Assembly (NCBI RefSeq): GCF_004353985.1
Contig: NZ_SMOA01000050.1
Coordinates: 1-33,993, forward strand
Source: Paracraurococcus ruber
GTDB taxonomy: Bacteria; Pseudomonadota; Alphaproteobacteria; Acetobacterales; Acetobacteraceae
Direction of reading: 5' to 3'
Length of the DNA stretch: 33,993 nt
Under the pieces are notes generated by a model, which did not search any database, was not told the DNA's origin, and saw only the letters and a list, made by a program, of their open reading frames with translations. A program made the translations under genes and the position numbers. Positions 14,336-22,826 of the stretch are shown here, piece by piece; the stretch's first letter is position 1, and each line of letters starts with the position of its first letter.

Positions 14336-14376
14336 GGCCCCGCACCGCGACCGGCCGCCGCGGCGCGTGCGGGGCC
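14336..14376 (+). terminator. Hairpin after the phytochrome gene
   Basis: A perfect 10-bp inverted repeat (GGCCCCGCAC and GTGCGGGGCC) encloses a GC-rich loop that can itself fold. It begins 23 bases after the phytochrome stop. There is no T-run, so it would have to act as a factor-assisted or pause-type terminator. Confidence 0.4.
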
Positions 14377-14456
14377 GTCCCGGGGTCCCGGCCGGCCCCG
14401 CGCCCCGGCGTCCCGCCGCGCTGGACAACCCCGCCCCGCCCGTGCATCCCGCCCGC

Positions 14457-15755
14457 ATGCGCCCCAGCATCGGCATCGATTTCGGCACCACCAACAGCGT
14501 GGTGGCCGCCCTGCGTCCGGACGGGTCCGTCGCCACGCTGGCGCATGACGCGGGCGCGGTCTTCCGCTCCGTCCTCTGCCTCTGGCTTGCCCAAGGGGGC
14601 CAGGGCGGGGGCAAGGCCGGCGGCACGCGCCATGCCGCCGGGCCGGCGGCGATCGAGGCCTATCTGGAAGACCCGCTCGCCTCCCGCCTCATCATGTCCA
14701 TGAAGTCCTACCTGGCGCAGCGCAGCTTCCGCGAGACGCGCATCCATGGCCGGGCCTGGACGCTGGAGGCGCTGGTCGCCGCCTTCCTGCGGGAGTTGCT
14801 GGGCCCCTTCGCCGCCGACCTCGCCGGTGCGCGGGTGGTGGTCGGCCGGCCGGTGCGATTCGCCGGGGAGACCGCCGATGACGGCTTCGGCGAGGAACGC
14901 CTGCGCGCCGCCTTCGCCGCCGCCGGCCTGCCGGAGGTGCAGGTGGCGCTGGAACCGGCCGCCGCCGGGCATCGCTTCGCCGCCGGGCTGGACCGGCCGG
15001 CGACGGTGCTGGTCGGCGACATGGGGGGCGGCACCAGCGACATCTCCCTGCTGCGGTTCGAGCCCGGGCCGCCGCGGCGCGTCACGCCGCTCGGCCATGC
15101 CGGCGTCGGCATCGCCGGCGATGCGCTGGACTACCGGATCATCGACCGGGTGGTCTCGCCCCGCCTCGGCAAGGGCGACCAGTACCGCGTCTGGGGCAAG
15201 CCGATGCCGATCCCGGTCGGCTGGTACCTGTCCTTCGCGCGCTGGCACCAGCTCTCCCTCATGCGGGCGCCGAAGGTGCTGGCCGACATCGCCGAGGTCG
15301 CCCGCACCGCCGAGCACCCGGAGAAGCTCCGCCACCTGGTCATGCTGGTGGAGGAGGAGGCGGGCTATGCGCTCTACCGCGCCGTCTCCGGCGTGAAGGC
15401 GGCGCTGTCGCGGGCGGACACCGCCATGCTGGACTTCCGGCACGAGGAATTCGCGGTGCAGGCCGCGGTGGCGCGGGCGGAATTCGAGGCCTGGATCGCC
15501 GCCGACCTGGCGCAGATGGATGCGGCGGTCGAGGCGGCGCTGGCGGATGCCGGGCTGGCGGCCGCGGCGGTGGACCGGGTGTTCCTGACCGGCGGCACAT
15601 CCCTGGTGCCGGCGGTGCGGGCGCTGTTCGAACGCCGCTTCGGGGCGGAGAGGATCGCCGGCGGCGGCGAATTCGTCTCGGTGGCCGAGGGGCTGGCGCT
15701 GATGGGCGCCGAGGACGCCGCGCCGCCCCAGGCGCCGCAGGCGGCGCCGCTGTAG
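14457..15755 (+). CDS. Hsp70-family protein, YegD type
   Basis: A 432-residue actin-like ATPase of the Hsp70 superfamily. The first phosphate motif is SIGIDFGTTNSVVA at the N-terminus, the second is VGDMGGGTSDISLL, and the adenosine motif is VFLTGGTSLVPAV. The length matches YegD-like proteins, which keep the ATPase domain but lack the classical DnaK substrate-binding domain. SMKSYLAQRSF and the LEPAAAGHRFAAG segment also fit YegD. A cytoplasmic chaperone-like role is expected but the client is unknown. The ATG gives MRPSIGIDFGTT; a GTG five codons earlier (14442) is an alternative. The C-terminus is an Ala/Pro tail. Confidence 0.88.
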   Translation: MRPSIGIDFGTTNSVVAALRPDGSVATLAHDAGAVFRSVLCLWLAQGGQGGGKAGGTRHAAGPAAIEAYLEDPLASRLIMSMKSYLAQRSFRETRIHGRAWTLEALVAAFLRELLGPFAADLAGARVVVGRPVRFAGETADDGFGEERLRAAFAAAGLPEVQVALEPAAAGHRFAAGLDRPATVLVGDMGGGTSDISLLRFEPGPPRRVTPLGHAGVGIAGDALDYRIIDRVVSPRLGKGDQYRVWGKPMPIPVGWYLSFARWHQLSLMRAPKVLADIAEVARTAEHPEKLRHLVMLVEEEAGYALYRAVSGVKAALSRADTAMLDFRHEEFAVQAAVARAEFEAWIAADLAQMDAAVEAALADAGLAAAAVDRVFLTGGTSLVPAVRALFERRFGAERIAGGGEFVSVAEGLALMGAEDAAPPQAPQAAPL

Positions 15756-15766
15756 CCCCGCGAGCC

Positions 15767-15776
15767 GGGGGGGGGG
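15767..15776 (+). repeat. Ten-base poly-G tract
   Basis: An uninterrupted run of ten G lies 12 bases after the stop of the Hsp70-like gene. Such tracts slip easily in replication and sequencing. It is intergenic, so any length change would not alter a protein. Confidence 0.8.
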
Positions 15777-16014
15777 AGGATCCGGCGCCCCGCGGCCCGG
15801 ACGGGGGCACCATTGGGCCGGCCGCGCCCCTGGCGGCCGGGGGCGATCCGGGCGAGGCAGCCGGTGCCGTCCTGGCCCTGAACGCCCTGGCGCCGCGACG
15901 CGTCGCCGGGGCAGCGCCGTTCCGGCCTGCCGCCCAAGGGCCGCTGCCGGCTTGCATCCTTTCGCCGCGCCGGCCGTTCCTGGCCGGGACCCGACAAGCA
16001 AGGGAGCACGGCAC

Positions 16015-16290
16015 ATGAGCGGCAACGCGGCGCAGGTGAAGGAACACATGGAAGTCGTCGGCAGCGACGGGAAGCATGTGGGCACCGTCGACCACCTCGA
16101 TGGCGACCGGATCAAGCTGACGAAGAAGGACGACCCGGACGGCAGCGGCCAGCACCACCACTACATCCCGGTCAGCGCCATCGCGGCGGTCGAGGGCGGC
16201 AAGGTGACGCTGTCCATGCCCGCCGACCGGGCGAAGGCCCAGGCGACCGGCACCGGCGGTCCCGGCCAGGGGCCCGGCATGAGCCATTGA
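16015..16290 (+). CDS. DUF2171 domain protein
   Basis: A 91-residue hydrophilic protein. It shows the DUF2171 pattern: VKEHMEVVGSDGKHVGTVDH, then GDRIKLTKKDDPDG, HHYIPVSAIAAVEGGKV and L. This resembles PRC-barrel-like small domains. The C-terminus is a Gly/Pro/Gln tail. Related proteins are common in stress-responsive regions of alphaproteobacteria, but no molecular function is established. The ATG follows AAGGGAGC at a good distance. About 260 bases upstream contain no gene, only the poly-G tract and GC-rich hairpins. Confidence 0.85.
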   Translation: MSGNAAQVKEHMEVVGSDGKHVGTVDHLDGDRIKLTKKDDPDGSGQHHHYIPVSAIAAVEGGKVTLSMPADRAKAQATGTGGPGQGPGMSH

Positions 16291-16345
16291 GGGTTTCGGG
16301 CATGGCGCTTGCTAGCCTCGGGGCAACCGGAGAGGAGCAGGTCCC

Positions 16346-16984
16346 ATGCCCGACATCTATGCGCAGCGCGGCTATGGCAGCCGCCCCCAGGGCTTCGGAG
16401 CGAAGCCCGGGCTGGTGGTGGTGGATTTCCAGCGCGGCTTCATCGACCCCGACTTCCCCATGGGCGGCGCGCCCATGGTGGACGCGGCCGTCCGCGCCAC
16501 CGTCCCGCTGATCGAGGCGGCGAAGCGCGCCGGCCTGCCGGTGGTCGCCTGCGTGAACGGCTATCACAGCCCGCGCGCCGCGCCGCATTGGAAGGCGGCG
16601 CCGGTGCTTGACCTGCTGCAGGGCACCCCTTCGGTCGAGCTGGACCCGCGCATCGCCGCGGCCGGGCCGGATGTGGTGCTGATGAAGTCGGCGCCGTCCA
16701 TCTTCTTCGCCACGCCCGCGGCCGCCATCCTGACCAAGGAACGGGTGGACACGGTCATCGTCACCGGCTGCATCACCAGCGGCTGCGTCCGGGCCAGCGT
16801 GATCGACGCCTTCTCCCTGGGGTTCCGGGTGATGGTGCCGCGCGACTGCGTGGGCGACCACGACCAGGCGGCGCATGACCAGAACCTGCTGGATGTCGAG
16901 CGGCGCTATGCCGATGTGCTGGACAGCGCCGCCTGCATCGCCGAGATCGAACGCTGGCGGATGAGCAACACCGCGTCGCTCTGA
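16346..16984 (+). CDS. Isochorismatase-fold cysteine hydrolase (amidase-like)
   Basis: A 212-residue isochorismatase-family hydrolase. The catalytic triad is visible as Asp27 (VVVDFQRGF), Lys114 (VLMKSAPS) and Cys147 ([12 protein letters not shown]). The spacing matches N-carbamoylsarcosine amidase and similar C-N hydrolases, which release ammonia from carbamoyl or amide substrates. The ATG is preceded by GGAGAGGAG. It lies just before an inverted-repeat element and a deacetylase gene on the same strand, and near amidases on the other strand. This points to amide or nitrogen-compound breakdown, but the substrate is not identifiable. Confidence 0.88.
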   Translation: MPDIYAQRGYGSRPQGFGAKPGLVVVDFQRGFIDPDFPMGGAPMVDAAVRATVPLIEAAKRAGLPVVACVNGYHSPRAAPHWKAAPVLDLLQGTPSVELDPRIAAAGPDVVLMKSAPSIFFATPAAAILTKERVDTVIVTGCITSGCVRASVIDAFSLGFRVMVPRDCVGDHDQAAHDQNLLDVERRYADVLDSAACIAEIERWRMSNTASL

Positions 16985-16988
16985 CAGG

Positions 16989-17108
16989 AAGGTCGGGGAG
17001 AGGGTATCCTCCCCGAACCCCTCATCCGTTTCTGGACGTTTGCGGGACCAGGCCCACAGGACGCAAAGGTGGGGTTCGGGGAGGAGATGCCGTTTCCTCC
17101 CCGACCTT
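16989..17108. repeat. Nested inverted-repeat element between two genes
   Basis: Two pairs of arms are nested. The outer arms are AAGGTCGGGGAG (16989-17000) and its exact complement at 17097-17108. The inner arms are TCCTCCCCGAACCCC (17007-17021) and its exact complement at 17071-17085. A further short pair, TTTGCG and CGCAAA, lies near 17039-17067. The arms also cross-match one another (CTCCCCGA is shared), so alternative hairpins can form. It fills nearly the whole gap between the isochorismatase-fold and deacetylase genes. It could be a miniature mobile element, an attenuator or a terminator. Confidence 0.75.
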
Positions 17109-17127
17109 CGCCGACGGGAGAGAGACG

Positions 17128-18012
17128 ATGCCAAAGGAGATCCTCTGCGCCTTCAGCATCCATTGCGATGCGGTGGCGGGCTGGCTGGGCAGCTACATGG
17201 GGGAGGACAGCCCGGGCGACATCAGCCGCGGCGTCTTCGCCGCCGAGGTCGGCATGCCGCGCATCCTGAAGCTGTTCGAGCGCTTCGGGCTGACCCAGTC
17301 CTGGTTCATCCCCGGCCACACGATCGAGTCCTTCCCCGAGCAGACGGACATGGTGGCCAAGGCCGGCCACGAGATCGGGCTGCATGGCTACAGCCACGAG
17401 AACCCGCTGGCCCTGTCCCGCCAGCAGGAAGAGGCGATCTTCGACAAGTGCATCGGGCTGATCGAGAAGCACTGGGGGCGCCGGCCGGTCGGCTATGTCG
17501 CGCCCTGGTGGGAGGTGAGCGCCACCAGCATCGAGATCCTGGTCGAGCGGGGCATCGCCTACGACCACAGCCTGATGCACCACGACGCCACGCCCTACTA
17601 TGTCCGCACCGGCGATGCCTGGACGCCGATCGACTACGCGAAGCCCGCCGATGCGTGGATGAAGCCCTTCACCAAGGGCAAGGTCACCGACCTCGTGGAG
17701 ATCCCGGCCAGCTGGTACCTGGACGACCTGCCGCCGATGATGTTCATCAAGAAATTCCCGAACAGCCACGGCTATGTCTCGCCGCACCAGCTGGAGCAGA
17801 TCTGGCGCGACCATTTCGACTTCATCTACCGCGAATACGACTATGCCGTGGTGCCGATGACGATCCACCCGGACGTCTCGGGCCGGCCGCAGGTGCTGCT
17901 GATGCTGGAACGGCTGATCGGCCACATGCTGAAGCACCCCGGCGTGCGCTTCGTGACGCTGGAGGAGATGGCGGCGGATTTCCGCAAGCGGAACCCGAAG
18001 GCGGCCGCGTGA
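17128..18012 (+). CDS. PgdA-type polysaccharide deacetylase family protein
   Basis: A 294-residue NodB-fold deacetylase. It closely resembles, from memory, Helicobacter pylori PgdA (HP0310): MPKEIL at the start, [20 protein letters not shown], then [17 protein letters not shown] and [13 protein letters not shown]. The putative metal ligands Asp14, His86 and His90 are all present at the same numbers as in that protein. No signal peptide is seen, so it is probably cytoplasmic, as in the H. pylori relative. Related enzymes include PuuE-type allantoinases and cyclic-imidase-like proteins, so peptidoglycan need not be the substrate. Genes for amide hydrolysis on both sides fit a C-N hydrolase role better. 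An AGAGAG sequence precedes the ATG. Confidence 0.9.
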   Translation: MPKEILCAFSIHCDAVAGWLGSYMGEDSPGDISRGVFAAEVGMPRILKLFERFGLTQSWFIPGHTIESFPEQTDMVAKAGHEIGLHGYSHENPLALSRQQEEAIFDKCIGLIEKHWGRRPVGYVAPWWEVSATSIEILVERGIAYDHSLMHHDATPYYVRTGDAWTPIDYAKPADAWMKPFTKGKVTDLVEIPASWYLDDLPPMMFIKKFPNSHGYVSPHQLEQIWRDHFDFIYREYDYAVVPMTIHPDVSGRPQVLLMLERLIGHMLKHPGVRFVTLEEMAADFRKRNPKAAA

Positions 18013-18049
18013 CGGCGATGGCCGGGGGCGCCGCGCCCCCGGCCCTGCC

Positions 18050-19438
18050 TTAGCTCACCAGGGCCGGGCGCCGCTGCCGCCAGGGCATCGCGCGCTCATA
18101 GGCATCGCCGACGCGCAGCACCGTCGCCTCGTCGAACAGCCGGCCCACCACCTGCAGCGACAGCGGCATCCCCTCCCCGGTGAAGCCCATGCAGAGCGAC
18201 AGGGCCGGGTTGCCGCCGACATTGAAGGCGGTGGTGTAGCTGGACTTGGTGAACAGCGTCTCCGGCGGCACCGGCTGAAGCGTCTTCGCCGGCTCGCCGG
18301 TCGGCAGCATCAGCACATCCACCGTCCGCAGCACGGCCTGCATGCGCTGCGCCAGCACCGTGCGAAGCCGCATGGCCTGGACGTAGTCCTCCGCCCGCAC
18401 CAGCCCGCCGGCGATGATGCGGAAGCGCAGGCTGTCGCCGAACAGCGCCGGCCGCCGGCGCAAATCCTCGGCATGGATCGAGAACAGCTCGGCGATCGCG
18501 ATGATCTTCTTGCTGTCGTCGTATTGCGCCAGCGGCGGCAGCTCCACCGGCACCACCTCGGCGCCCATGGACTTGTAGGCGTCCAGCGCCGCATCCAGCG
18601 CGGCGCGCGTGACGGCGGAGGCCGGCACCTCCTCCTCGATCCACTTGTAGGGCACGCCGATGCGCAGGCCGCGCACATCGCCGGTCAGCGCCGCGGTATA
18701 GTCCGGCACCGGCACATCCGCGCAGCCGGGATCGCGCGGGTCGAAGCCCGCGACGACATTCATCAGGATCGCCACATCCTCCACCGTCCAGGCCAGCGGC
18801 CCGGCATGGTCGTGGCTGAAGCAGTTGGGCAGCACGCCGCGGCGGCTGACGCGGCCATAGGTCGGCTTCAGGCCAGCGATGCCGCAGGCGGCCGCCGGGC
18901 CACGGATGGACCCGCCGGTGTCGGAGCCCATGGTCGCCAGCACCATCCCCGCCGCGACCGAGGCGCCGGAGCCGGAGGAGGAGCCGGCCGGGTCCTTGTC
19001 CAGGTCCCAGGGGTTGCGGCAGGGCGGGAAGAGCACGTCCCAGGAAGGCCCGCCATGCGCGAACTCCCAGGTCGCCGCCTTGCCGAGCAGCACGCCGCCG
19101 GCGGCGGCGAGCCGTTCCTGCGCGTCGCAATCGGCGTCCGGCACGTAATCGGCCAGCTGCTTCGACTGCGCGGTGGTGCGGATTCCTTTGGTCTCGAAAA
19201 TGTCCTTCAGGTTGTAGGGAATGCCGTGCAGCGGGCCGCGGTGCCGGCCGGCCATGATTTCCGCCTCGGCGGACTTCGCCTCGGCCAGCGCGCGCTCCCG
19301 CGTCAGGGTGACGAAGCTGCAGAGCCTGTCGTCCACCGCATCCACCCGCGCCAGGCAATCCTGCAGCAGCTCGACGGGCGAGAGGTCGCGGGTGGCGATG
19401 CGGCGCGCGGCCTCCGCCAGGGTGAGGAATTCCGCCAT
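18050..19438 (-). CDS. Amidase-signature family amidase
   Basis: A 462-residue amidase-signature enzyme hydrolysing a C-N amide bond in the cytoplasm. The Ser-cisSer-Lys triad is intact: Lys78 (PYNLKDIF), Ser153 (PAGSSSGSGAS) and Ser177 (GSDTGGSIRG). The 75- and 24-residue spacings are those of the family. It starts three bases after the stop of an AtzG-like gene, as amidases such as AtzE do with their small partner. It may therefore act in a two-subunit complex. The exact substrate cannot be read; carboxybiuret, ureido acids and aryl amides are all possible. It ends convergently with the deacetylase gene. Confidence 0.9.
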   Translation of the reverse strand: MAEFLTLAEAARRIATRDLSPVELLQDCLARVDAVDDRLCSFVTLTRERALAEAKSAEAEIMAGRHRGPLHGIPYNLKDIFETKGIRTTAQSKQLADYVPDADCDAQERLAAAGGVLLGKAATWEFAHGGPSWDVLFPPCRNPWDLDKDPAGSSSGSGASVAAGMVLATMGSDTGGSIRGPAAACGIAGLKPTYGRVSRRGVLPNCFSHDHAGPLAWTVEDVAILMNVVAGFDPRDPGCADVPVPDYTAALTGDVRGLRIGVPYKWIEEEVPASAVTRAALDAALDAYKSMGAEVVPVELPPLAQYDDSKKIIAIAELFSIHAEDLRRRPALFGDSLRFRIIAGGLVRAEDYVQAMRLRTVLAQRMQAVLRTVDVLMLPTGEPAKTLQPVPPETLFTKSSYTTAFNVGGNPALSLCMGFTGEGMPLSLQVVGRLFDEATVLRVGDAYERAMPWRQRRPALVS

Positions 19439-19441
19439 GGC

Positions 19442-19642
19442 TCAGCCTTCCCGCGCGAAGGTGGTGGGGACGAAGACATGCGCGGGTTCGTCGCCGCGCG
19501 GCCGGTCCTTCGGGATGCGCGCGGCCATGGCGCGCACATGCTCCCAGGCCAGGCGCAATTCCTCCAGGTGCTGTTGGGGCAGGTCGCCCATGCCGGCCTG
19601 GATGGCCAGCACGCGCAACTCCTCCGCCGTCGTCTCCTCCAT
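19442..19642 (-). CDS. AtzG-like (DUF4089-type) small amidase partner
   Basis: A 66-residue helical protein: MEETTAEELRVLAIQAGM at the start, then LEELRLAWEHVRAMAARIP, and a C-terminal DEPAHVFVPTTF. Small proteins with this layout and a DEPAxVFxP ending sit next to amidases and act as GatC-like partners, as AtzG does for AtzE. The start ATG has GGGAAGGG upstream. An in-frame ATG 126 bases earlier would run through two intergenic hairpins and was rejected. The amidase gene follows three bases after its stop, so the two are surely co-translated. Confidence 0.7.
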   Translation of the reverse strand: MEETTAEELRVLAIQAGMGDLPQQHLEELRLAWEHVRAMAARIPKDRPRGDEPAHVFVPTTFAREG

Positions 19643-19681
19643 GGTGTTGTCCCTTCCCGCTTGCGCCAAACTAACACCGGT

Positions 19682-19713
19682 CCAGGCCGGGTGCCGGCCT
19701 GGCGGGTGGAGTT
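19682..19713 (-). repeat. Small hairpin repeat, copy 2
   Basis: On the minus strand this begins with the same 20 bases, AACTCCACCCGCCAGGCCGG, as the plus strand at 581-600. It then completes a perfect 9-bp hairpin (CCAGGCCGG, three-base loop, CCGGCCTGG). It lies between the second amidase gene and the AtzG-like gene. Confidence 0.55.
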
Positions 19714-19737
19714 TGAGGAGGGCAGAGCCCTCCTCAA
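19713..19737 (-). terminator. Probable terminator after the upstream amidase
   Basis: A perfect 11-bp stem (TTGAGGAGGGC and GCCCTCCTCAA) with a three-base loop starts three bases after the stop at 19741. No T-run follows on the minus strand. Its position directly after a stop and its stability make a termination or mRNA-stabilising role likely. It would separate the binding-protein/amidase pair from the AtzG/amidase pair. Confidence 0.55.
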
Positions 19738-19740
19738 TCG

Positions 19741-21057
19741 TCAGCCCAGCAGTGCCTTCCGTGCCCAATCCGGCTCGCTGTCGATCACCGGCGCGACCGC
19801 CGCGGCGATGGCGAGCAGCTTCCCGTCCGACAGCCGCGGCCCGACGATCTGCACGCCCACCGGCAGGCCGCGCGGCCCGCGGATGGCGGGGATGCCGATG
19901 CAGGGGACGTGCAGCAGGGTCCAGATCACGTTGAAGATCCAGTTCCCCACGGTGTGCAGGCCTTCCGGCGCCTCGCCCGGTGCGGCCGGCGTCAGCACCA
20001 CGTCCAGCTTGGGGCCGAACAGCGCGTCGAAGACCGGGCGGCAGCGATCGGCGAGGTTGTAGGCCGCCAGCACCGCGGCCGGGTCCTGCGCGGCGCGCGC
20101 TTCCACGCGTTCGCGGATGTCGGCCGCCAGCAGGTGGGGGGCGCCGAGGTATTCCGGCAGGAAGGACGCCGCGCCCTCGTGCCGGCCGATCAGGTCGCGC
20201 GCCGCCGGCAGGCCGGCGAAGTCGGCGGGCAATTCCAGCGGCTCGACGATCGCGCCCGCGGCTTCCAGGCGCCGCGCCGCGGCCTCCAGCGCGGCGGCAC
20301 CGGCCGGCTCGATCCGGTCCCAGACGGGGCTGCGGCAGAGCCCGACGCGCAGGCCCTTCACGCCGACCGCGGGCGCATCCAGGCCCGGCAGGCGGAAGGC
20401 CTCCGCGACCAGCGCCATGTCCGCGACCGAGCGGCCGAACCAGCCGACCGTGTCGAGCGAGGCGGCCGACATGCGTAAGCCCTCGCGGCTCGCCAGGCTC
20501 CAGCTCGGCTTCATGCCGTAGAGGTTGTTGAAGGAGGCCGGGCGGATGTGGCTGCCCGCGGTCTGGGTGCCGAAGGCGAGCGGCACCTGGAAGTCGCCGA
20601 CCGCGGCGCCGGAGCCGGAGGAGGAGCCGCCGGGCGTGTGCTTGAGGTTGAACGGGTTGCGCGTCAGCGCCTTCCGCCCGCCGCTGGCGAATTCCACCGT
20701 GTCCGTCTTGCCGAGGATCAGCGCGCCGGACTGCCGCGCCACGGCCACGCAGGCGGCGTCGCGGCCGATCATCGCATCCGGGTAGATCGGTGAATTCTGC
20801 GTCGTCGGCATGTCCGCCGTGTCGATCACGTCCTTCACGCCGAAGGGGATGCCGTGCAGCGGGCCCTTGGGCGGCAGCTTGTCCAGCTCCCGCGCCCGCC
20901 GGATGGCGAGGTCGGGGTCGAGGAAGAGCCAGGCCTTCACCTCCGCGTCGCGGGCGGCGATGCGGGACAGGCAGGACCGGACCAGTTCCTCGGCGGAAAG
21001 CTGGCGGTCGCGGATCAGGCGGGCGGCCTCGGCGGCCGAAAGGGCGAAGGGTTCCAT
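19741..21057 (-). CDS. Amidase-signature family amidase
   Basis: A 438-residue amidase-signature enzyme. The catalytic residues are Lys75 (PFGVKDVIDT), Ser145 (TPGGSSSGSGAA) and Ser169 (GTQTAGSHIRP). Spacings are close to the family norm. The GTQTAGS-IRPASF motif places it in a different branch from the neighbouring amidase, which has GSDTGGSIRG. Its ATG overlaps the stop of the solute-binding-protein gene (TGATG), so they are translated together. The enzyme probably hydrolyses an amide bond in the compound, or a relative of the compound, bound by that protein. The substrate is not known. Confidence 0.9.
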   Translation of the reverse strand: MEPFALSAAEAARLIRDRQLSAEELVRSCLSRIAARDAEVKAWLFLDPDLAIRRARELDKLPPKGPLHGIPFGVKDVIDTADMPTTQNSPIYPDAMIGRDAACVAVARQSGALILGKTDTVEFASGGRKALTRNPFNLKHTPGGSSSGSGAAVGDFQVPLAFGTQTAGSHIRPASFNNLYGMKPSWSLASREGLRMSAASLDTVGWFGRSVADMALVAEAFRLPGLDAPAVGVKGLRVGLCRSPVWDRIEPAGAAALEAAARRLEAAGAIVEPLELPADFAGLPAARDLIGRHEGAASFLPEYLGAPHLLAADIRERVEARAAQDPAAVLAAYNLADRCRPVFDALFGPKLDVVLTPAAPGEAPEGLHTVGNWIFNVIWTLLHVPCIGIPAIRGPRGLPVGVQIVGPRLSDGKLLAIAAAVAPVIDSEPDWARKALLG

Positions 21058-22658
21058 CAGGCGATATCCACGGTGGTGAGATCCTGCGACCAGCTCTGCG
21101 CCTGCACGAATCCCTTCACCCGCGGCGCCAGCGCGCGCGGGTTCAGGTCATGCACGATGAAGGCCCAGAGGGCGTTGTCCACGAAGCCGGCATGCAGTTC
21201 CGCCAGCAGCGAATCCTGCTTCTCGGTGTCGAACTCCACCTCGGCGCGGGCGGCCAGGTCGTCCATGCGCGGGTCGCTGAACCAGCCCCAGTTGAGCCCG
21301 ATGGGCGGGTTGCGCTTCGACCAGACCGCGTCGATCAGCGCGGACGGCTCGGCCGAGCCGAGCGAGTTGTTCAGCCCATGCATCCCGCGGTTCTCCGGCG
21401 CCATGGCGCCGCTGCGGCGGCGGCCGCGCAGCGTCTCCCATTCCAGCACCTCGAAGCGCAGGTTGATGCCGATCTCGGACAGGCCCTGCTTGATCGCCTC
21501 GTTCATCGGCAGCGGCTGCATCTGGCCGGACCCGCTGGTGGAGATCAGCACCGTCGCGTTGCAGGGGTTGCGCGGGCCATAGCCGGCGGCCTGCAGCAGG
21601 CGCCGCGCCTCCCGCGGGTCGTGCCGCAGCGCGAGTTGCGGCTTGCCGAACCAGGGATCGTTCGGCGCCACCATGCCGGTCGCGGCCATGGCGGTGCCGC
21701 CCAGCAGCGCCACCAGGCCCTCGCGGTCCATGCCAAGGTTGATCGCCTGCCGCACCCGGACATCCCGGAACGGGCTGTCCGGCAGGCAGGACAGCAGATA
21801 GGGCCAGACATGCGGATAGCGGTTCGCCACGATCTGCATGCCGGCCTGGCGCAGGCGCGGGATGATGTCGGGGGACGGCGCCTCCACCCAGTCCACCTGG
21901 CCGGCCATCAGCGCGGCGGCGCGGGTCAGCGCATCCGGCATCGGCACCACCACCAGCCGGTCGCAGCGCGGGATGCGGGCGCTGTCCCAGTAGCGGCCGT
22001 TGCGGACGAACTCGATCCGCTCGCGCGGCGCCACCTTGTCGATGCGCCAGGGCCCGGTGCCGGAGGGGTTCAGCGCGAAGCGGTCCCAGTTGCCGCCCAC
22101 CTCCCGCCAGCGGGCGGGGGAGGAGATGAAGACCGAGACCAGCTTGTAGGGCAGGTTGGCGTTCGGCTCCTTCGTCACGATCTCCAGCGTGCCGGCATCC
22201 AGCGCGCGGTAGGATGCGATGGGCGCGACGAAGCTGGCGGCCTGCGCCGCCTGCGCCGCGTCGAATTGCGGCGCCGCCTTGTTCATCACCTTGTCGAGGT
22301 TCCAGACCACCGCCTCGGCGGTGAATTCCGAGCCATCGTGGAAGGCGACGCCCTGCCGCAGCCGGAAGGTCCAGCGGGTGCGGTCGGCGGGGTCGGCCTG
22401 CCAGGTCTCCGCCAGGCCGGGCCGCAGCCTTGCCTTGACGTCGCCGCGCGACAGGTCCCAGGCGGTCAGCGCATCATAGGCGGTGATGCCGGCGAAGCGG
22501 ATGCCCTCGGCGCCCTGGTTGGGCTGGCCGGTGGTGGTGGGAATGTCGGCCGCGGTCATCGCGACGCGCAGCACCTTCTCGGCCGCCTGGCCCGCGCGCG
22601 GCAGCGCGCCCAGCATCGGCGTGGCCGCGAGACCCGCGGAGAATGTCCGTCGCAGCAT
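21057..22658 (-). CDS. Peptide/nickel-type ABC transporter solute-binding protein (SBP_bac_5)
   Basis: A 533-residue periplasmic binding protein of the DppA/OppA class. It has a signal peptide (MLRRTFSAGLAATPMLGAL to GQAAE). Diagnostic segments are TRWTFRLRQGVAFHDGSEFT, then AVVWNLDKV, SGTGPWRIDKVAPRERIEF and VRQAINLGMDREGLVALLGG. Members bind peptides, nickel-chelates, glycosides or other oligomers. No permease or ATPase genes are in view. The ATG at 22658 follows a run of G; an earlier in-frame ATG would place 51 unrelated residues before the signal peptide. It is fused operonically to the downstream amidase by a one-base overlap, suggesting uptake then hydrolysis of an amide. Confidence 0.92.
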   Translation of the reverse strand: MLRRTFSAGLAATPMLGALPRAGQAAEKVLRVAMTAADIPTTTGQPNQGAEGIRFAGITAYDALTAWDLSRGDVKARLRPGLAETWQADPADRTRWTFRLRQGVAFHDGSEFTAEAVVWNLDKVMNKAAPQFDAAQAAQAASFVAPIASYRALDAGTLEIVTKEPNANLPYKLVSVFISSPARWREVGGNWDRFALNPSGTGPWRIDKVAPRERIEFVRNGRYWDSARIPRCDRLVVVPMPDALTRAAALMAGQVDWVEAPSPDIIPRLRQAGMQIVANRYPHVWPYLLSCLPDSPFRDVRVRQAINLGMDREGLVALLGGTAMAATGMVAPNDPWFGKPQLALRHDPREARRLLQAAGYGPRNPCNATVLISTSGSGQMQPLPMNEAIKQGLSEIGINLRFEVLEWETLRGRRRSGAMAPENRGMHGLNNSLGSAEPSALIDAVWSKRNPPIGLNWGWFSDPRMDDLAARAEVEFDTEKQDSLLAELHAGFVDNALWAFIVHDLNPRALAPRVKGFVQAQSWSQDLTTVDIA

Positions 22659-22826
22659 GGTCAGCCCCCGGTTTTCGGTGCTGCCGTGCGGTGCTGGTGC
22701 GTCCCGGGCCGGCATCCTGCGCCGCAGCATGGCCAGGGCGCAAGGGGGCGTGATCAAGCGCCGAAGCAGGCCGCGACCGCCTGGGGCGCAGGCAGCATGC
22801 CCGCGCGCCATGGCGTCAGGGCCGCG

